The position numbers and the translations under genes were made by a program. The notes under the pieces are model-generated. The model was not told the origin of the DNA and made no database searches. It was given only the letters and a program-made list of their open reading frames with translations. Below are positions 1-5,632 of a DNA stretch of 12,651 bases, piece after piece. The stretch is from positions 9,464 through 22,114 of the forward strand of contig CAJTSY010000061.1 of assembly GCA_910578995.1 (NCBI GenBank). Direction: 5' to 3'. Each line of letters opens with the position of its first letter. Position 1 is the stretch's first letter. The stretch is from an uncultured Acetatifactor sp. (GTDB lineage Bacteria > Bacillota > Clostridia > Lachnospirales > Lachnospiraceae).

Positions 1-81
1 GTTCCGTTCCTTCAGGCGTTTTCAAAACGATTCCATTCCTTCAGGCACTTTTCAAAACGGTTCCGTTCCTTCAGACGCTCC
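1..81. repeat. Degenerate ~30-bp tandem repeat (about 2.5 copies)
   Basis: Three successive units begin at 2, 31 and 61. Each starts TTCCRTTCCTTCAG, and the first two share a TTTTCAAAACG core. The units are 29 and 30 bp, and the third decays after about 20 bp. The first core is a perfect odd palindrome, CGTTTT-C-AAAACG, at 17-29; the second (47-59) is imperfect. The array lies just past the stop of the minus-strand degV gene and may continue beyond the left edge. There is no spacer between units, so it is not a CRISPR array. Its function is unknown. Confidence 0.7.
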
Positions 82-89
82 CCCCGGGA

Positions 90-926
90 TCAGGTGGTCA
101 CGATCACGCCGCCGTCATTGGCATACATGCTGCTGACCCCCCTGGTGTCCATGATCAGGCATTCCCGGAAGGCCGCCCGCTCCAGAACCATCTTCTTCAC
201 CTGTTCTGCCCGCCCGGGGGCATTGCAGTGGGTGATGATCAGCCTCCTCTCCTCCGGCCGCTTTGCCTCAGATGCCGCCAGTTCCGCCATCCTGCCCAGG
301 GCCTTCTTGATTCCTATGGTCTGGCTCCGCTGAATGATCTCCCCTTTGTCCGATCCCATCACAGGCTTAATGCTCAGCGTGGAAGCCACCAGCGCCTTCA
401 CACCGCTGAGCCTTCCGTTTTTGCGCAGGGTCTCCAGATTATCCAGCACAAAATACGTATGCATGCTGTCCCGGAACTCCTCTATCTTTTTCACAATGTC
501 TTCAAAGGGCAGCCCGGCTTCCTCCAGTTCCATCAGCTTCAGGGCAATCTGGGTCTCCCCTCCGCTGGCGGACTCCGAGTCCACCACATGAATCTTCTTC
601 TCGCCGTACTTCTCGAGATACAGCTTCTTACCAAGCATGGCGCTGTTGTAGCTGCCGCTCAAATGGGAGGAGAGGGTTATGGCATATACATGATCCGCAT
701 CTTCGTGATAACTTTCCAGGAATCTCTCCGGGGACGGACAGGACGACCTGGGACATTTGGGATAACCCGCCACCTTTTTTAAGAATTCCGCCTGGTGAAA
801 GTTCTCGTCGTCCAATATGCTGTAGTCCCCCACCTCCAGTCCAAGGGGCACCCTCTCAAATCTTTTGTCCTGAAGCAGGGCCTCCGGAAGTTCACAGCAG
901 CTGTCCACTACAATTTTAAAGCTCAT
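90..926 (-). CDS. DegV family fatty-acid-binding protein
   Basis: This 278-residue protein has the full DegV architecture. DegV proteins are cytosolic and bind one long-chain fatty acid; in Firmicutes some (FakB) present it to the fatty-acid kinase FakA for phosphorylation. Visible signatures are an N-terminal strand ending in VDSCCEL (residues 7-13), the lipid-site loop SSHLSGSYNSA (86-96), VVDSESASGG (114-123), the LRKNGRLSG helix (167-175), KPVM (187-190) and the typical C-terminal GGVIV strand. The ATG at 926 is preceded by GGAG (935-938) at 8-nt spacing. No fakA is in the window, and FakB cannot be told from other DegV paralogues by sequence alone. The gene is transcribed alone, from the promoter at 1100-1128. 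Confidence 0.93.
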   Translation of the reverse strand: MSFKIVVDSCCELPEALLQDKRFERVPLGLEVGDYSILDDENFHQAEFLKKVAGYPKCPRSSCPSPERFLESYHEDADHVYAITLSSHLSGSYNSAMLGKKLYLEKYGEKKIHVVDSESASGGETQIALKLMELEEAGLPFEDIVKKIEEFRDSMHTYFVLDNLETLRKNGRLSGVKALVASTLSIKPVMGSDKGEIIQRSQTIGIKKALGRMAELAASEAKRPEERRLIITHCNAPGRAEQVKKMVLERAAFRECLIMDTRGVSSMYANDGGVIVTT

Positions 927-1099
927 AACAGGTTCTCCAATCTCTTATCTCGGTATCCTCTACCTCATTGTTCCACAATATTTGCTCCTGTAACCCGAAA
1001 CGATCCGTTTGCCGGCCCGGACAGATTAAAATCGGAATTATATATGTCTCCATATTACAAGGTTTCCGTTTTTTTCACATGTGGTTTTCATTACTATAT

Positions 1100-1128
1100 A
1101 TAATAGCATATGTTACCCCGTATGTAAA
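1100..1128 (-). promoter_or_regulatory. Sigma-A type promoter for degV
   Basis: Read on the minus strand, TTTACA (1128-1123) is followed after exactly 17 bp by TATTAT (1105-1100). These match the -35 and -10 consensus at 5/6 each. The implied transcript has a leader of about 170 nt before degV. The spacer region contains a small inverted repeat, TTAC-N7-GTAA, which could bind a regulator, but it is too short to be persuasive. Confidence 0.6.
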
Positions 1129-1244
1129 GTATATTATACCGGATTCAGGATTGTTTCACGAAAGATTCTGATTCAGTATTACAAATTATTCGATTTACTA
1201 AATAGTGGAGGAAACGAAAAAGGCTGATTTCTGACCGATTTCTG

Positions 1245-1273
1245 TTGACCATTCCAGGCGCCCTTGCTATAAT
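1245..1273 (+). promoter_or_regulatory. Strong sigma-A promoter for the DUF5721-like gene
   Basis: TTGACC (1245-1250), a 17-bp spacer and a perfect TATAAT (1268-1273) form a near-consensus vegetative promoter. The expected start is near 1280, giving a leader of about 37 nt. The gene's AAAGGA ribosome binding site is at 1305-1310, 6 nt before the ATG at 1317. The rest of the 927-1316 gap holds only the opposing degV promoter and AT-rich sequence. Confidence 0.8.
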
Positions 1274-1316
1274 CTTTTTGTGCCGTAAACCTTACTTATA
1301 TATAAAAGGATAGATT

Positions 1317-1814
1317 ATGATAGCGTTAGAAGTCACTTCCATGAAACAATTTATGAACCACCTGCTGGTGGCAGATACTTTTGAACCGTTCCTGCTGGAG
1401 GAGGCTGTCGTCAGCACAGGCTGCACTTTTACCGTCGACGGACATGTGAACCGGGAATTCTACGGGGACTCGGAGGATGCCCCGGCCCCATCCCTGGACT
1501 TTCGTCCCTGGGGCGAGCTGAAAGGGCTGTGCTTTGACCTGATCAAAGGCCGCCGCACACCCCTCTTCTTTCGTTTCGTATTACATCTGATGCCCGAAAA
1601 AGCCGCCGCGCTCCTGGAAAAGGAAAACTGCGGGGTGGAGTCCTCCCAGGTCAGGGCCCTGGTGCTGAACATCCGCTATGACGGTTCGAAGGCAGTCATC
1701 ACCACCGGCACGGCTTACCATACCTTCCTCCTGTCCAAAGAGGCCGATGCCATCTGGGACAGGGCGGTCAGACAGTACTTGTCCGGAAAAGGCATTTCCT
1801 ATGAGGAGCTGTAA
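1317..1814 (+). CDS. DUF5721-like protein of unknown function
   Basis: A 165-residue soluble protein with no signal peptide or membrane segment. The N-terminus (MIALEVTSMKQFMNHLLVADTF) and the TVDGHVNREFY stretch (residues 39-49) resemble a family I recall as DUF5721, common in Lachnospiraceae; this is from memory, not a search. The rest mixes a hydrophobic core around FFRFVLHLMPEKAAALL with a predicted beta region near 113-135. No catalytic motif is visible. It has its own strong promoter and a good ribosome binding site, so it is probably well expressed as a single gene. It converges on spoVAEB with a 14-bp gap. Confidence 0.8.
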   Translation: MIALEVTSMKQFMNHLLVADTFEPFLLEEAVVSTGCTFTVDGHVNREFYGDSEDAPAPSLDFRPWGELKGLCFDLIKGRRTPLFFRFVLHLMPEKAAALLEKENCGVESSQVRALVLNIRYDGSKAVITTGTAYHTFLLSKEADAIWDRAVRQYLSGKGISYEEL

Positions 1815-1845
1815 AGCCGCTCCGCATTTCAGCTTTTCATTTTAG
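1807..1845 (+). terminator. Possible intrinsic terminator of the DUF5721-like gene
   Basis: AGCTG-T-AAA (1807-1815) can pair with TTTCAGCT (1827-1834), leaving one bulged base, and is followed by TTTTCATTTT. The stem spans the stop codon and runs into the convergent spoVAEB end. The stem is short and not GC-rich, so it is only a candidate. Confidence 0.35.
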
Positions 1846-2188
1846 ACCGGAAAACCAGGCTCGCCAGATATCCGAAGATCAGGGCCGCTGAGGTTCCCAC
1901 TGCGCCGGCTTTAAAGCCCCCTGAAAAGAGCCCCAGAAGCCCCTGTTCGTCCACTGCCTCTTTCACGCCCTTCATCAGCACATTGCCGAACCCCAACAGC
2001 GGCACGCCTGCGCCCGCCCCCGCAAATTCCTGAAATGGCTCATACCATCCAAACACACCGATGACCGCTCCTGTGACCACCAGAAGAACCATAATACGGC
2101 CGGGCATCATTTTAGTCTTTTCCATCAGTATCTGCACCAGAGCGCAGATAAGCCCACCCACCCAAAATGCATTTACATAATCCATCAT
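1829..2188 (-). CDS. spoVAE: Stage V sporulation protein AE (SpoVAEB)
   Basis: This 119-residue protein has the normal size and composition of SpoVAEB, one of the SpoVA membrane proteins that move Ca2+-dipicolinic acid into the forespore and release it in germination. Hydrophobic segments lie near residues 5-22, 31-47, 57-73 and 95-113. The conserved-looking GAGAGVPLLGFGNVLMKG (57-74) is typical of the SpoVAC/SpoVAEB fold, in which a glycine-rich loop enters the membrane. AAGGAG (2197-2202) lies 8 nt before the ATG at 2188; a second ATG follows directly. In related genomes this gene normally follows spoVAD directly; here it is about 2.3 kb further on, behind a shikimate-kinase-like gene. Forespore (sigma-G) expression is expected from the family, but I could not identify a convincing sigma-G promoter. 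Confidence 0.9.
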   Translation of the reverse strand: MMDYVNAFWVGGLICALVQILMEKTKMMPGRIMVLLVVTGAVIGVFGWYEPFQEFAGAGAGVPLLGFGNVLMKGVKEAVDEQGLLGLFSGGFKAGAVGTSAALIFGYLASLVFRSKMKS

Positions 2189-2323
2189 TTGACTTACTCC
2201 TTAATTTTTGTCCCCCGGAACATGTTTTAAAATTCATTCCCGCAGCCTGCAGCACAAGGCTGACGAAAAGCAATTTCAGACATACTCTAGTATCTGTCAA
2301 AATCAGAAAATTATGTATGATTC
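2189..2323 (-). other. Intergenic region with two small inverted repeats upstream of spoVAEB
   Basis: Two hairpins lie between the shikimate-kinase-like stop and the spoVAEB start. CAGCCT (2243-2248) pairs with AGGCTG (2257-2262). CAGA-C-ATACT (2277-2286) pairs with AGTATCTG (2289-2296). A perfect TTGACA -35 element on the minus strand (2300-2295) borders the second repeat, but its -10 partner is poor (TGAAAT after 16 bp). Neither hairpin has a proper T tract, so whether they end the upstream transcript or act as operators is open. Confidence 0.4.
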
Positions 2324-2821
2324 TCAGAGAGTTTCGGCGATCTCCGCCACGATTTCCCGGATGGGTTTCCGGTGGCAGTCGATTACCCTATGGGCATATT
2401 TTTCGTACAGTGGAATCCGTTCCTCATAGAGATCCCGCAGCGTCTGGCCCTCCCTCAGGGTCACCCCCCTTTCGTTCAGGTCTCCCAGGCGTTCGGCAAC
2501 CTCTTCATAGGGAAGCTTCAGGTAGACCACCACCCCGATCTGGCGCAGATGCTCCATGGCCCCGGCGCCGTAAATGACGCTTCCTCCCGTGGCAATGACG
2601 CTTTTATGCCTTTCAATAGACGCATTTACATCATTTTCTATCTTCCAGAAGCCCTCCACGCCGTATTCATCAATGAGCTCATGGAGCAGTCTGTCGTACT
2701 TCTCCTGAATCACCAGGTCGGAATCCACAAAGCTGCAGCCCAGCCTCTTGGCCAGCACCACGCCCACCGTGCTTTTGCCTGCCCCGGGCATGCCGATCAG
2801 CACTACGTTATTTTTTTTCAT
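2324..2821 (-). CDS. Shikimate-kinase-like P-loop kinase with an altered substrate site
   Basis: A 165-residue protein of shikimate kinase size and fold (AroK family; ATP-dependent 3-phosphorylation of shikimate). Present are the Walker A loop GMPGAGKST (10-18), the DSD pair (33-35) whose second Asp binds shikimate in AroK, an Arg at 118, and the ERIPLYEKYA segment (134-143) with the Arg that closes the site. Two hallmarks are changed. The GFR arginine (Arg58 in E. coli AroK), which contacts the substrate carboxylate, is Trp59. The GGG loop reads GGS (79-81), and the usual RPLL segment is RGVTL (118-122). It may phosphorylate another small molecule. Its ATG overlaps the ridA stop as ATGA, which suggests translational coupling; no strong ribosome binding site is visible. 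No other aromatic-pathway gene is in the window. Confidence 0.8.
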   Translation of the reverse strand: MKKNNVVLIGMPGAGKSTVGVVLAKRLGCSFVDSDLVIQEKYDRLLHELIDEYGVEGFWKIENDVNASIERHKSVIATGGSVIYGAGAMEHLRQIGVVVYLKLPYEEVAERLGDLNERGVTLREGQTLRDLYEERIPLYEKYAHRVIDCHRKPIREIVAEIAETL

Positions 2822-3192
2822 ACTACTGCCATGACCTCAACCTCGCAGAGCACATTCTTGGGCAGGGTCTTCACGGCCACACAGCTCCTTGCCGGCTTTT
2901 CCGTGAAATATTTGGCGTACACTTCGTTGAAAGCCGCAAAATCAGCCATGTCAGCCAGGAAACAGGTTGTTTTGAAGACTTTTGTATAGTCTGTCCCGGC
3001 CTCGGCAAGCAGCGCTCCCACATTCTTCATGACAAGCTCGGCCTGGGCAGTGATATCCCCGCCCTCCACATTGCCGGTGGCAGGATTGATGGGAATCTGC
3101 CCCGATGCAAACAGCATGCCGTTTACGATGATACCCTGGGAATAAGGTCCGATTGCCGCCGGCGCCTTATCTGTAGAAATTTTCCTTAACAT
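2818..3192 (-). CDS. ridA: RidA family enamine/imine deaminase
   Basis: At 124 residues this has the standard RidA (YjgF/YER057c/UK114) length. RidA is a cytosolic homotrimer that hydrolyses reactive 2-aminoacrylate and other enamines or imines made by PLP enzymes, protecting branched-chain amino acid and other PLP-dependent steps. Key features are GPYSQ (15-19), ASGQIPINPATG (29-40), the catalytic-site Arg102 in ARSCVAV, and the C-terminal CEVEVMAV (116-123) with the acidic residue equivalent to Glu120. AGAGG (3204-3200) lies 7 nt before the ATG. It overlaps the downstream kinase-like gene by 4 bp, so the two are co-translated. No clear promoter is visible in the 87 bp upstream. Confidence 0.95.
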   Translation of the reverse strand: MLRKISTDKAPAAIGPYSQGIIVNGMLFASGQIPINPATGNVEGGDITAQAELVMKNVGALLAEAGTDYTKVFKTTCFLADMADFAAFNEVYAKYFTEKPARSCVAVKTLPKNVLCEVEVMAVV

Positions 3193-3279
3193 GTCTCTTC
3201 CTCTTTTCTTGTTATTTTTCCGGAATAAAAGGGATATTGCCGCGCCGCGTCCGGTTCCGCAGAACGTTCCCCTCTTCCG

Positions 3280-3528
3280 CTATGCCATGTCCACTTCCGG
3301 TTCGTCAAACTCCACCGTCACGTAGAATCCCCTTGCATTCTCCACCACGTCCGCCACTACGCCCTCCCGGCTTTTCAGCCTGTACCTGAAGGGAATGTTG
3401 CCCGACATGGCAAGGGCGGGATCTATTGTATAATAGTAATTGCTGGGAAGCAGCCCTTCCGTTACCTTTACACGGTCTCCCGCCGCCAGAAGCCCCGGCC
3501 TCTCCATCTTGAATTCCATTTTGCGCAA
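3280..3528 (-). CDS. Small hypothetical protein, 82 residues, probable TTG start
   Basis: I do not recognise this protein. It is soluble, with a GDRVKV segment (18-23), a tyrosine-rich stretch SNYYYTIDP (29-37), and a C-terminal REGVVADVVENARGFYVTVEFDEP (54-77) that reads like alternating beta strands of a small SH3-like barrel; that fold is inference only. The first codon is TTG at 3528, chosen because GGGAGGAAG lies 7-10 nt upstream. An in-frame ATG at 3519 would sit 16-19 nt from that site. It is separated from the zinc-ribbon gene by a strong hairpin, and from ridA by 87 bp. Codon use and GC content look like the neighbours, and the reading frame is plausible as protein, so I take it as a real gene. 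Confidence 0.65.
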   Translation of the reverse strand: MRKMEFKMERPGLLAAGDRVKVTEGLLPSNYYYTIDPALAMSGNIPFRYRLKSREGVVADVVENARGFYVTVEFDEPEVDMA

Positions 3529-3538
3529 GATACGTCTT

Positions 3539-3543
3539 CCTCC
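3539..3543 (-). promoter_or_regulatory. Ribosome binding site favouring a TTG start
   Basis: GGAGG on the minus strand, within GGGAGGAAG, is 10 nt before the TTG at 3528 and 19 nt before the ATG at 3519. It therefore supports the TTG. Confidence 0.55.
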
Positions 3544-3590
3544 CGCTTTTCGTGCCCGTCATCCCGCATAACCGTACACGGGACTTCCGG

Positions 3591-3624
3591 AAAGGGGCCG
3601 CGCTCCTGGGAAGCGCAGCCCTTT
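3591..3624 (-). terminator. Strong hairpin between the zinc-ribbon gene and the 82-residue gene
   Basis: AAAGGGGCCGCGCT (3591-3604) and AGCGCAGCCCTTT (3612-3624) pair over about 13 bp, with one G·U pair and one bulged G, around a 7-nt loop. On the minus strand the stem begins AAAGGG and ends CCCCTTTCC, the form of an intrinsic terminator with a short U run. It probably ends or reduces transcription from the zinc-ribbon gene. An internal processing or stabilising hairpin is the alternative. The rest of 3529-3729 shows only a short palindrome, CCGGAA-C-TTCCGG, at 3680-3692. Confidence 0.55.
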
Positions 3625-3729
3625 CATTCTCCCTGTTTCTTACTTTTCATGCAGGGGGCAGTCCCCGGCGCTTTCCTCTCCGGAACTTCCGGGGGCTGCT
3701 CTCCAGAGTGGTTATGAAAATTTCTCCCT

Positions 3730-4296
3730 TCAGTCCTGTACAGACCTCCCGTAGACTGCCTCCTTCGGCCCGGCCGTCTCATTTTCCACGGGTGTGTCCC
3801 CCGTACCGGCCTCCTGTGCACCGGATTCCTCAGCGCAGGCCTCCTGTGTGCAGGCTGCTTCCTCTGCCCCGCTCTCCTGTCCGCCCTCTTCCGCCGTGGT
3901 ATAGCTTGTATCCACCACAACCTCATCCGTTCCTTCCGGCTCGGAGACTTTTACCACGATGGCAGTGCCGCACTTGTTGCAGAATTTGCTGCTTCTGGAC
4001 ACTTCCGCCCCGCAGCCCGGGCAGATATTCACATTTTTCAGTTCATTGATCTTCTCCGAAGCCGCCTCTATGTCCGCCTTCAGCGCCGCCGCTTTAGCCG
4101 CCCATTCCACCACGGATGCATCTTCCGTCAGAAGTCCGTTCTCCAGGACATAAGCCCCCACCTCCGTCTGAATGTTCTTTATGCTCTGGTTCAGGTTGTT
4201 CACCTCCAGGGACAGCTTGGCAACCCCTGCCACCTCCTTGCTCTTGGAAATCGCGCTCTGGGTCATCTGATTCAGTTTTTCACTCCAACTAGCCAT
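3730..4296 (-). CDS. Zinc-ribbon protein with coiled-coil N-terminus and acidic tail
   Basis: A 188-residue protein in three parts. Residues 1-88 are a helical, probably coiled-coil segment of the type seen in Lachnospiraceae zinc-ribbon proteins. Residues 92-109 form a zinc ribbon, CPGCG-N10-CNKCG (Cys92, Cys95, Cys106, Cys109). Residues 114-188 form a Glu/Ala/Gly-rich, strongly acidic tail of low complexity that is likely disordered and contains three extra cysteines. There is no signal peptide or membrane segment. The function is unknown; a scaffold or nucleic-acid/protein-binding role is only a guess. GAGAGG (4310-4305) lies 8 nt before the ATG. It has its own promoter at 4380-4408, so it is likely a separate transcription unit from spoVAD. 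Confidence 0.8.
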   Translation of the reverse strand: MASWSEKLNQMTQSAISKSKEVAGVAKLSLEVNNLNQSIKNIQTEVGAYVLENGLLTEDASVVEWAAKAAALKADIEAASEKINELKNVNICPGCGAEVSRSSKFCNKCGTAIVVKVSEPEGTDEVVVDTSYTTAEEGGQESGAEEAACTQEACAEESGAQEAGTGDTPVENETAGPKEAVYGRSVQD

Positions 4297-4379
4297 TTTT
4301 TCTACCTCTCTTCTATTTTTATGTAGGATGGGCGAGGTCCGCAGCCGGACCAGGCCCTTTCCTATGCCAGGTACTATTT

Positions 4380-4408
4380 ATTATAGCATACCTCCCTGCT
4401 TTTGGAAA
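4380..4408 (-). promoter_or_regulatory. Sigma-A type promoter for the zinc-ribbon gene
   Basis: On the minus strand, TTTCCA (4408-4403) is followed after 17 bp by a perfect TATAAT (4385-4380). The leader of about 75 nt can form a hairpin, GGTCCG-CAGC-CGGACC, at roughly 4336-4351. The -35 is only 4/6. Confidence 0.6.
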
Positions 4409-4439
4409 GAAAAAGAATGATAAGATTCCCTAAAGAATC
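4409..4439 (-). terminator. Weak terminator candidate after spoVAD
   Basis: On the minus strand, directly after the spoVAD stop, GATTC (4439-4435) pairs with GAATC (4428-4424) around a 6-nt loop, and a T-rich stretch follows down to about 4409. The stem is only 5 bp and AT-rich, so termination would be inefficient. Confidence 0.3.
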
Positions 4440-4440
4440 C

Positions 4441-5463
4441 CTAAACACTCTCAAGAACCACAGCGTGGGCAATTCCCGGAACGCTCATTCCCTCATTAAA
4501 ACTGGTCTTGCTCAGCAGCGCTCCGGTGGGCATAAAGAGCACCTTCTTCCAGTTTTTTTCCTGAAGCTGCCTGAGGATGTAGGCGGCAAGAGTCACCGCG
4601 CTGCAGCCGCAGCCGCTTCCCCCCGCATGGGTGTCCTGGGTCTCCCCGTCAAATATCTCAATGCCGCAGTCCATGTGCTGCCCGGAAAGATCGTACCCTT
4701 TCCGGGAAAGCAGGTCCAGGAGCACCCTCTGTCCCACCTTTCCCAGGTCTCCGGTAATAATCCTGTCATATTCCTCCGGCCCGCACCCGAAATCCCCAAA
4801 ATGCTGTTCCAGGGTGGAAGCCGCGGCAGGCGCCATACAGGCTCCCATATTCATGGAGTCCTTCAGACCATAATCCACGATCCGTCCAACGGTCACGCCG
4901 GTGATCCTGGCCCGGGCCTTCTTTTCATTCCCCTCTCCCCCCAGGACAAAGGCGCCGCTGCCCGTAACCGTCCAGCTGGCCGACAGCGGGCGCTGGTTTC
5001 CGTATTCCAGGGGGAAGCGGAACTCCTTCTCCGCACTGGCAAAATGACTGGATGTAACGCAGACCACTTTGTCCGCAAATCCCCCGGCAACCGCCATGGC
5101 CCCCACCGACAGGGATTCCCCGCAGGTGGAACAGGCGCCGTACATGCCCAACAGCGGAATCTGATAGGAAGACAGCCCAAAAGACGTGGCCATGGACTGC
5201 CCCAGCAGATCCCCCGCAAAGACGAAGGAGATATCCTCCGGCGAAAGCCCCGCCTTCTCCAGGGCCATGCCCACGGCCTCCTTCTGAAGGGTGCTCTCCG
5301 CCTCCTCCCATGTCCTGCATCCAAACATATCGTCGTCGCCCACTTTGTCAAACAAAAGCCCCAGGGGCCCCTGCCCTTCCTTGGTTCCCACGATGCTTGC
5401 TCCGGCCAGAATAAACACCGGCCGCTCCGGCCTGATACTGGCCCTGCCCAGTTTCTGATTCAT
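4441..5463 (-). CDS. spoVAD: Stage V sporulation protein AD (SpoVAD)
   Basis: A 340-residue thiolase-fold protein matching SpoVAD in length and motifs. SpoVAD binds dipicolinic acid and, with SpoVAC and SpoVAEB, forms the channel that loads Ca2+-DPA into spores and releases it in germination; it sits at the outer face of the inner spore membrane. Visible hallmarks are the start RPVFILAGASIVGTKEGQGP (14-33), DLLGQ (85-89), MYGACSTCGESL (107-118) with its Cys pair, SSHFASAEKEFRFP (138-151), and the C-terminal glycine/cysteine-rich HAGGSGCGCSA (279-289). I chose the ATG at 5463 because GGAGG (5475-5471) lies 7 nt upstream; the frame opens further, but the extra 31 residues are not SpoVAD-like. 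No spoVAC lies upstream, and spoVAEB is not adjacent. A sigma-G promoter is expected but not evident. Confidence 0.95.
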   Translation of the reverse strand: MNQKLGRASIRPERPVFILAGASIVGTKEGQGPLGLLFDKVGDDDMFGCRTWEEAESTLQKEAVGMALEKAGLSPEDISFVFAGDLLGQSMATSFGLSSYQIPLLGMYGACSTCGESLSVGAMAVAGGFADKVVCVTSSHFASAEKEFRFPLEYGNQRPLSASWTVTGSGAFVLGGEGNEKKARARITGVTVGRIVDYGLKDSMNMGACMAPAAASTLEQHFGDFGCGPEEYDRIITGDLGKVGQRVLLDLLSRKGYDLSGQHMDCGIEIFDGETQDTHAGGSGCGCSAVTLAAYILRQLQEKNWKKVLFMPTGALLSKTSFNEGMSVPGIAHAVVLESV

Positions 5464-5521
5464 AGATTTTCCTCCGGTTCTTCTTTTTATCATCCGTTTT
5501 CCGGACAAATGTTCACAACCG

Positions 5522-5581
5522 CTAGTACTGCCTTGTGGGAATAACGGTGAATTCACTGGAACTTCCGCAAGGCAGTACTAG
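5522..5581. repeat. 60-bp inverted repeat with nested palindrome
   Basis: Perfect 14-bp arms, CTAGTACTGCCTTG (5522-5535) and CAAGGCAGTACTAG (5568-5581), flank a 32-bp centre. The centre itself contains a 10-bp perfect palindrome, GTGAATTCAC (5547-5556), and partial continuation of the outer stem. The element lies between the SH3-protein gene and spoVAD, both transcribed leftward. There is no T tract, so it does not look like a standard terminator. It could be a miniature mobile or REP-like element, a regulatory site, or an RNA-processing hairpin. Confidence 0.75.
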
Positions 5582-5632
5582 TATCCCCCGGCAGGAAAAA
5601 TCTATACTCCCTGTCTTATATCCGGCCCTGTC

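Noticed and set aside
1..81. CRISPR array
   Set aside because: Repeats follow each other directly with no spacers, they are degenerate, and no cas gene is present.
1074..1104. Second rightward promoter TTCACA with TATATA or TATAAT
   Set aside because: The spacing is 17 bp to TATATA or 19 bp to TATAAT, it overlaps the better leftward promoter, and a near-consensus promoter lies closer to the gene at 1245-1273.
4402..5544. Long plus-strand open frame opposite spoVAD
   Set aside because: It is antisense to an unmistakable SpoVAD, with a Pro/His/Arg-rich sequence typical of a shadow frame in GC-rich DNA and no fitting ribosome binding site.
5464..5556. N-terminal extension of SpoVAD to an upstream ATG at 5556
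   Set aside because: The added 31 residues run through the inverted repeat and are not SpoVAD-like, while GGAGG is well placed for the ATG at 5463.
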